Origin: Kiritimatiellia bacterium
Lineage (GTDB): Bacteria > Verrucomicrobiota > Kiritimatiellia > SLAD01
Reading direction: 5' to 3'
Assembly (NCBI GenBank): GCA_007126995.1
Contig: SLAD01000014.1
Location: forward strand, 1-11,468
Length of the DNA: 11,468 bases
Positions 8,491 through 11,468 of the stretch are shown one piece after another (the first letter of the stretch is position 1; every line of letters starts with the position of its first letter). Made by a program: the position numbers and the translations under genes. Under the pieces are notes generated by a model. It was given only the letters and a program-made list of their open reading frames with translations, did not search any database and had not been told where the DNA came from.

Positions 8491-9542
8491 CACAGGGACC
8501 TCCAGCGAACAACCCGGACGGCTTGGCCTGGTCGCATCTCCTGCGGATTCGTCGCCAAGACCACGTCCCCTTCCGCAATCCCATCCAGTATAGCCGTGGC
8601 TCCATTGCGCGTGATCCCCGTTTGCACGGAGCGCACAACCAATTGATCGGAGTCATCGACAACGAGCACGAAGTGACCGTCAGCAGATCGCCCAATTGCC
8701 GCACTGGGTACAGCCAGTGTCCCCGGACGGGCATCCACGCTGATCGCCGCCCGAGCGGTGAAACCCGCTCGCACACCCGCCTTGATCGCCTCTTCTGGAA
8801 TTAGCACGTCGACACGGAACCAACGGCTTCCCGCGATCGCCGCAGGGGCTACACGTTCGACGGTGCCGGTAAAGGTCTGATCCGTCAACGCATCGAACCG
8901 CAAGGTAATTGCCTCCCCCGGTTCCAAGTGCACCGCATCCAGCTCCGTCAGCTGCAAGCGTACGCGCAGCTCACCATCGGCGATCAACTCGAATACGCGA
9001 TCATGGGCCTGAATGGCTTCGCCGGGTTCGATGTACCGGGCCGTAATCGTGCCCGCTGCAGGGGCCAGAATAGCTCCATGCTCACGCCGCGTTTCCCACA
9101 GTCGCACCAGACTCCGGGCAACGCGCAGCGCCGCCAACGCCTCATCGTATTCAGCCGCAGAAATGAGTTGGCGTCGGTGCAGGTCGGCCAACCGTTCATA
9201 GGTCGCCTGAGACAGGGCCTGATCCGCTTGCGCGCGCTCCAGCTCGGCTTCGACTTCGTCGCGATCCAGCTCTGCCAACAGGTCGCCCGCATCGACGTAA
9301 TCACCAATATCGACCTGTACGGACTGAACAGCGCCACCCGTTCGCGCAGCAACCTGAATGCGCGCGCGGGGCTCGACTTCTCCAGTTAAACGAAGCGGGC
9401 GTGCAAAATCCAATGGCTCTACGTCGTAAGCTGCGATAGGGACCGCTGTGTTATCTCGCACCCGCTCTTCAGTGTCAGCTGATCCGCAAGCCGAGACCAG
9501 CAGTGCGAGCAAGAAACTCATGCTATGACCTACGTATTTCAT
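8490..9542 (-). CDS. RND efflux periplasmic adaptor (membrane fusion protein), lipoprotein
   Basis: A 350-residue AcrA/MexA-like adaptor that links the RND pump to an outer-membrane channel. A short signal peptide ends in lipobox VSAC (16-19), so Cys19 should be lipidated. The next residue is Gly, not Asp, and I infer inner-membrane anchoring from the family. The biotinyl-lipoyl half-motifs lie at about 65-93 (GAVQSVQVDIGDYVDAGDLLAELD) and 157-187 (AGTITARYIEPGEAI). Between them is an alpha-hairpin at about 95-150. Its tip carries R117, L121 and S128, the R-x3-L-x6-S pattern of TolC-contacting adaptors. A beta-barrel (about 190-270) and a membrane-proximal domain (about 275-345) follow. The stop TGA shares its last base with the pump ATG, giving tight coupling. 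The start is the ATG at 9542, without a clear Shine-Dalgarno. ATG at 9521 (residue 8) has a weak AGG upstream but would remove the signal peptide's lysine. Confidence 0.94.
   Translation of the reverse strand: MKYVGHSMSFLLALLVSACGSADTEERVRDNTAVPIAAYDVEPLDFARPLRLTGEVEPRARIQVAARTGGAVQSVQVDIGDYVDAGDLLAELDRDEVEAELERAQADQALSQATYERLADLHRRQLISAAEYDEALAALRVARSLVRLWETRREHGAILAPAAGTITARYIEPGEAIQAHDRVFELIADGELRVRLQLTELDAVHLEPGEAITLRFDALTDQTFTGTVERVAPAAIAGSRWFRVDVLIPEEAIKAGVRAGFTARAAISVDARPGTLAVPSAAIGRSADGHFVLVVDDSDQLVVRSVQTGITRNGATAILDGIAEGDVVLATNPQEMRPGQAVRVVRWRSL
8499..8503 (-). promoter_or_regulatory. Ribosome binding site of the RND pump gene
   Basis: GGAGG on the minus strand, inside the last codons of the adaptor gene, is 8 bases before ATG 8490 and 5 bases before the alternative GTG 8493. 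It supports the ATG as start and shows that the pump has its own initiation signal within the coupled pair. Confidence 0.65.
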
Positions 9543-9578
9543 ATTGGTGCGTCGGTTGGAGGCACTACATCATGACAG

Positions 9579-9584
9579 ACTATA
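9579..9584 (-). promoter_or_regulatory. Candidate -10 element for the adaptor-pump operon
   Basis: TATAGT on the minus strand matches 5 of 6 of the -10 consensus and would give a leader of about 30 bases before the adaptor ATG at 9542. No convincing -35 lies 17 bases upstream (the bases there read ACATTG). Weak core elements could mean dependence on an activator. Confidence 0.3.
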
Positions 9585-9605
9585 GCTGCCCCTCAAAGAC
9601 AATGT

Positions 9606-9621
9606 ACACCGTTTCACACCG
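9606..9621. repeat. Short direct repeat ACACCG, 10-base period, in the usp/pump divergent region
   Basis: ACACCG occurs at 9606-9611 and again at 9616-9621 (plus strand), separated by four bases, so the copies sit one helical turn apart. They lie about 20-35 bases upstream of the candidate -10 of the adaptor-pump genes, overlapping or flanking its -35 zone. The arrangement is compatible with a dimeric regulator site, but two hexamers can occur by chance. Confidence 0.25.
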
Positions 9622-9628
9622 GAACGAG

Positions 9629-9658
9629 TTGGACGATCCGACGCGAATAGGTTAACAT
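9629..9658 (+). promoter_or_regulatory. Candidate promoter of the universal stress protein gene
   Basis: TTGGAC (9629-9634) and TAACAT (9653-9658, 4 of 6 consensus) are 18 bases apart. Seven bases after the -10 comes the A of the usp ATG (9665), so the predicted transcript would begin at the start codon. No Shine-Dalgarno precedes the ATG at a workable distance (CAGGG ends one base before it), which fits leaderless initiation. Confidence 0.33.
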
Positions 9659-9664
9659 CAGGGC

Positions 9665-10123
9665 ATGAAACGAATCTTAATTGCGATGGATTTCTCGCCC
9701 GTTACGGCGCGGCTCGTGGAGGTTGCATTAAGCCTCTGTGCAGACCGGGAAGCACGTGTCCTGCTCGTGCACGTCGCGGACCCTGAACCCGACTTCGTCG
9801 GCTATCGTCCGGGACCGCAAACCGTCCGCGACACGGTTGCGGAGGAACTGCGGGAAGAGCAACAAGCGCTACGCGACTGGGAGCATAAGCTGCGGGATCA
9901 GGGCCTGGCGGTCGAGGGGCGCTGCATTCAAGGGATCGTTGTTGAAACGCTCCTCGCTGAGGCGGAAAAGTTCGACGCCGAGCTGATCGTCATGGGTTCA
10001 CACGGACACGGGGCCCTGCGTCACCTTTTGCTGGGCAGCGTCTCGGAAGCGATGCTGAAGAAGAGCCACATTCCGCTTCTCGTAGTACCCTTGCCGCGAG
10101 AAGTAGAGGACGAAGAGCGATAG
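9665..10123 (+). CDS. Universal stress protein, UspA family, ATP-binding type
   Basis: A 152-residue single-domain Usp. The N-terminal strand and first loop, MKRILIAMDFSPVTARLVEVAL, carry the conserved Asp (D9) and S/P of the family. The nucleotide-binding signature G-2x-G-9x-G(S/T) is intact: G111-S-H-G114, nine residues, then G124-S125, followed by a C-terminal strand IPLLVVP (136-142). This puts it in the ATP-binding subclass rather than the UspA subclass that lacks the motif. Such cytoplasmic proteins accumulate under stress and starvation, but the specific role is not predictable. The gene is divergent from the efflux genes (122 bases between start codons), and the two may respond to common signals; that is inference. 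It ends 9 bases before the 3' end of the oppositely oriented tRNA-Glu gene. Confidence 0.94.
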   Translation: MKRILIAMDFSPVTARLVEVALSLCADREARVLLVHVADPEPDFVGYRPGPQTVRDTVAEELREEQQALRDWEHKLRDQGLAVEGRCIQGIVVETLLAEAEKFDAELIVMGSHGHGALRHLLLGSVSEAMLKKSHIPLLVVPLPREVEDEER

Positions 10124-10125
10124 GC

Positions 10126-10132
10126 AAAAAAA
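10126..10132 (-). terminator. T-tract directly after tRNA-Glu
   Basis: On the minus strand, seven T residues follow the encoded CCA of tRNA-Glu without a gap. Together with the GC-rich tRNA acceptor and T stems, this could act as an intrinsic terminator. No dedicated hairpin lies between the tRNA and the T-run, so the call is tentative. No separate terminator was seen for usp, which runs towards it. Confidence 0.35.
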
Positions 10133-10208
10133 TGGCGTCCCCAACGGGAATCGAACCCGTGTTTTCGGGATGAAAACCCGATGTCCTAGGCCTCTAGACG
10201 ATGGGGAC
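10133..10208 (-). tRNA. tRNA-Glu, anticodon TTC
   Basis: A complete 76-base cloverleaf on the minus strand, including an encoded CCA (10135-10133). The acceptor stem pairs GTCCCCA with TGGGGAC, with discriminator G. The D arm reads GTCTAGAGGCCTAGGAC. The anticodon stem TCGGG/CCCGA encloses loop TTTTCAT with anticodon TTC. The T arm is CGGGTTCGATTCCCG with the GTTCGA core. The overall sequence closely resembles bacterial tRNA-Glu. It reads glutamate codons GAA and GAG. Confidence 0.97.
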
Positions 10209-10237
10209 GCACGATCGCTGAACTAGCGACAGGGCGA

Positions 10238-10265
10238 AACGTAGCACAACTCGTCGCATTTGCAA
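10238..10265 (-). promoter_or_regulatory. Candidate promoter of tRNA-Glu
   Basis: On the minus strand, TTGCAA (10265-10260) and TACGTT (10243-10238) are 16 bases apart, with TGC directly before the -10 acting as an extended -10-like TG. Transcription would start about 22 bases before the mature tRNA 5' end. The -35 sits inside a small imperfect palindrome GCATT-TGC-AATGC (10256-10268). Confidence 0.4.
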
Positions 10266-10323
10266 TGCCAAAACCGATCCGTCGCGACAATTCCCTGAGC
10301 CGAACAGATGCGAGGAGATGCCC

Positions 10324-10344
10324 CCAGCGGGCTTGTCCCGCTGG
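10324..10344. repeat. Perfect 8-bp inverted repeat (hairpin) downstream of dnaG
   Basis: CCAGCGGG (10324-10331) and CCCGCTGG (10337-10344) form a perfect 8-bp stem with a 5-base loop. It lies about 100 bases beyond the dnaG stop. No T-run follows on either strand, so it is not a classical intrinsic terminator. It could be a transcript 3'-end stabilising structure, a Rho-linked pause site, or a copy of a dispersed genomic palindrome. Confidence 0.6.
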
Positions 10345-10442
10345 AGCACAAGTTTGAAGAGATGGAGAAGGGTCCAAGCCAAGCAATCGAATGGCGCGAG
10401 GCCGGCGCGTCCTCTGCACTCGCTCGCGTCAACTAACGAGTA

Positions 10443-11468
10443 TTACACATCCAGTTCGAGAATGGGCAACGCTGCATCCCAACCCCGCTGCATCTGTTTC
10501 TTCAACAGCATCAACTGAGCACACTCATTGTTATGTAGACGACGCTGTTCGTCGGACGCCGAGTGCGCCTGCTTCAGACAATCCTTGATTTCGCGGTCGA
10601 TCAATTGAATGCGTAGCTTCAAAATGATGTCCTGTGCGGCGTGGATACAGGAGACTTCCTCGCCGGTAATCAGCCGCGCGGTCATCTGGATTTTGGCCAT
10701 GAGGCGTCGACACTCGTCGCCTTGTCCCGCCAATTCCTGCATCAAGTGTGCCTCATCCGGCTCCGGCATGGCCATCATGGTTTGAATAATCGTTCGGCTG
10801 ATGGGATGTGTGATCGCTTCAGGGGGAACATGCTGGCTGACCATATCCCACACTTCAGGATGCGCCACCATCAACTCAATCAGGGCCAGCTCATTGGGCG
10901 GATAGGCCGGTGCCGTTCGATCTGCGGCGGACGGCTGTGAAACGGGCGGCGTCGGACGGACCATTTTCATCATATCCGCCCGGAGCGCGTCCTGCGAAGT
11001 TTCCAACAGTTCGCCGGCCTCGCGAAGATACGATTCGCGCTGGACCGCGCTGGGCGCATGTTGAATCGTTTCCAGTACCGACCGCACCGACCGCAAGCGG
11101 CCCGCATCCGAATCCAGCTCACCACGCTCCCGCTGCACTTGAACGTGAAAGGCTACCAGCGACAAAGCATGGTCCAGCAGGTCGGCGAATGCCGCGGCAC
11201 CTTGTTGGACAATCAGCGTGTCTGGATCCTCACCCGCAGGCAAGGCGGCCACCCGGACGGTGAGCCCTTCCTGCAGCAACACCTCCGCGCCCCGCAGGGC
11301 CGCATTCTGACCGGCGGTATCGGCATCGAACACCAGAATCACTTCGTCCGCATAGCGCTTCAACAAGCGGGCATGGGCATCGGTCAGTGCGGTACCCTGC
11401 GGCGCCACGGCGGTCTGGAATCCAGCCAAGTGACAACGAATGACGTCGATTTGGCCTTCACAAACAAT
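10443..11468 (-). CDS. dnaG: DNA primase DnaG, C-terminal part (5' end outside window)
   Basis: Makes the RNA primers for lagging-strand and origin DNA synthesis at the replication fork, recruited by the DnaB helicase. 341 residues up to the TAA are visible. The frame is open at base 11468, so the N-terminal zinc-binding domain and the first part of the polymerase core are missing (about 260 residues, by comparison with the 581-residue E. coli protein). The fragment begins inside the TOPRIM fold: IVCEGQIDVIRCH supplies the catalytic Glu (fragment residue 4), followed by VAPQGTALT. The metal-binding FDADTAG has its aspartates at fragment residues 48 and 50, and LPAGEDPDTLI comes next. The last 150 or so residues (from PPNELALIELMVAHPEVWD) are the helical DnaB-interaction region, which is poorly conserved in all bacteria. 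The EGQID motif replaces the usual EGYMD. A TTG at 11429 is not the start, because coding similarity continues upstream of it. Confidence 0.95.
   Translation of the reverse strand: MVCEGQIDVIRCHLAGFQTAVAPQGTALTDAHARLLKRYADEVILVFDADTAGQNAALRGAEVLLQEGLTVRVAALPAGEDPDTLIVQQGAAAFADLLDHALSLVAFHVQVQRERGELDSDAGRLRSVRSVLETIQHAPSAVQRESYLREAGELLETSQDALRADMMKMVRPTPPVSQPSAADRTAPAYPPNELALIELMVAHPEVWDMVSQHVPPEAITHPISRTIIQTMMAMPEPDEAHLMQELAGQGDECRRLMAKIQMTARLITGEEVSCIHAAQDIILKLRIQLIDREIKDCLKQAHSASDEQRRLHNNECAQLMLLKKQMQRGWDAALPILELDV

Larger units (their letters stand above)
10209..10442. other. Non-coding spacer between tRNA-Glu and dnaG
   Basis: A 234-base stretch without a supportable gene. It contains the candidate tRNA promoter and a perfect hairpin at 10324-10344. 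The short open frames crossing it have no ribosome binding site and no recognisable protein sequence. Confidence 0.6.

Noticed and set aside
8164..8804. Several medium open frames around the adaptor/pump junction (for example 8330-8776 minus, 8448-8804 plus)
   Set aside because: They overlap two well-identified coding regions in other frames and encode no recognisable protein. The adaptor-pump junction is a normal coupled overlap, not a frameshift.
10133..10208. tRNA gene as an integration site for a mobile element
   Set aside because: No integrase gene and no duplicated tRNA 3' end were seen in the flanking sequence. Both neighbours are ordinary chromosomal genes.
10186..10588. Small open frames across the tRNA-Glu/dnaG spacer
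   Set aside because: They run through the tRNA or the dnaG 3' end, lack ribosome sites and show low-complexity Arg/Ser/Pro composition typical of spurious frames in GC-rich DNA.
1..11468. CRISPR array, insertion sequence, prophage, toxin-antitoxin or defence cluster
   Set aside because: I saw no regularly spaced repeats, transposase or integrase, phage genes or paired small toxin/antitoxin frames. Every substantial coding region is assigned to a housekeeping or transport family, or, in the TPR case, to a structural class.

Overview
This window is a stretch of bacterial core genome with an estimated GC content in the high fifties (judged by eye, not computed). It holds six protein genes and one tRNA gene. 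Two of the protein genes are cut by the window edges. SMC, a Tat translocase subunit, DnaG primase and an RND efflux pump with a lipoprotein adaptor together point to a Gram-negative (diderm) bacterium. The primase has EGQID where most bacterial primases have EGY(M/L)D. From memory this variant resembles primases of the PVC group (Verrucomicrobiota/Kiritimatiellota), but that placement is tentative.

Layout. Positions 1-3539 (minus) carry smc, missing only the last few residues. A divergent intergenic region (3540-3844) holds a good smc promoter and candidate tatA promoters. tatA (3845-4042, plus) converges on the next cluster with a 13-base gap. Positions 9542-4056 (minus) form a three-gene set in reading order: lipoprotein membrane-fusion adaptor, RND inner-membrane pump and a membrane-anchored TPR protein. 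The first two overlap at the stop/start codons, and the third starts about 30 bases after the pump stop. No TolC-type outer-membrane channel is encoded here. A 122-base divergent region separates the pump genes from a universal stress protein gene (9665-10123, plus). This gene converges on tRNA-Glu(TTC) (10208-10133, minus), with 9 bases between them. A 234-base non-coding stretch with a perfect 8-bp hairpin and a candidate tRNA promoter follows. dnaG (minus, C-terminal 341 residues) then runs off the right edge.

How the genes relate. smc (chromosome organisation), tatA (folded-protein export), dnaG (replication priming) and tRNA-Glu are unrelated housekeeping functions. The adaptor and RND pump are clearly partners. 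The TPR gene may be co-transcribed with them or may have its own promoter, and the divergent usp gene may share regulation with the pump. I found no CRISPR array, insertion sequence, prophage, toxin-antitoxin pair or defence island. The window looks like ordinary chromosome, and the items worth a second look are modest: pump relay residues, promoter and leader architecture, a hairpin, and the primase motif.
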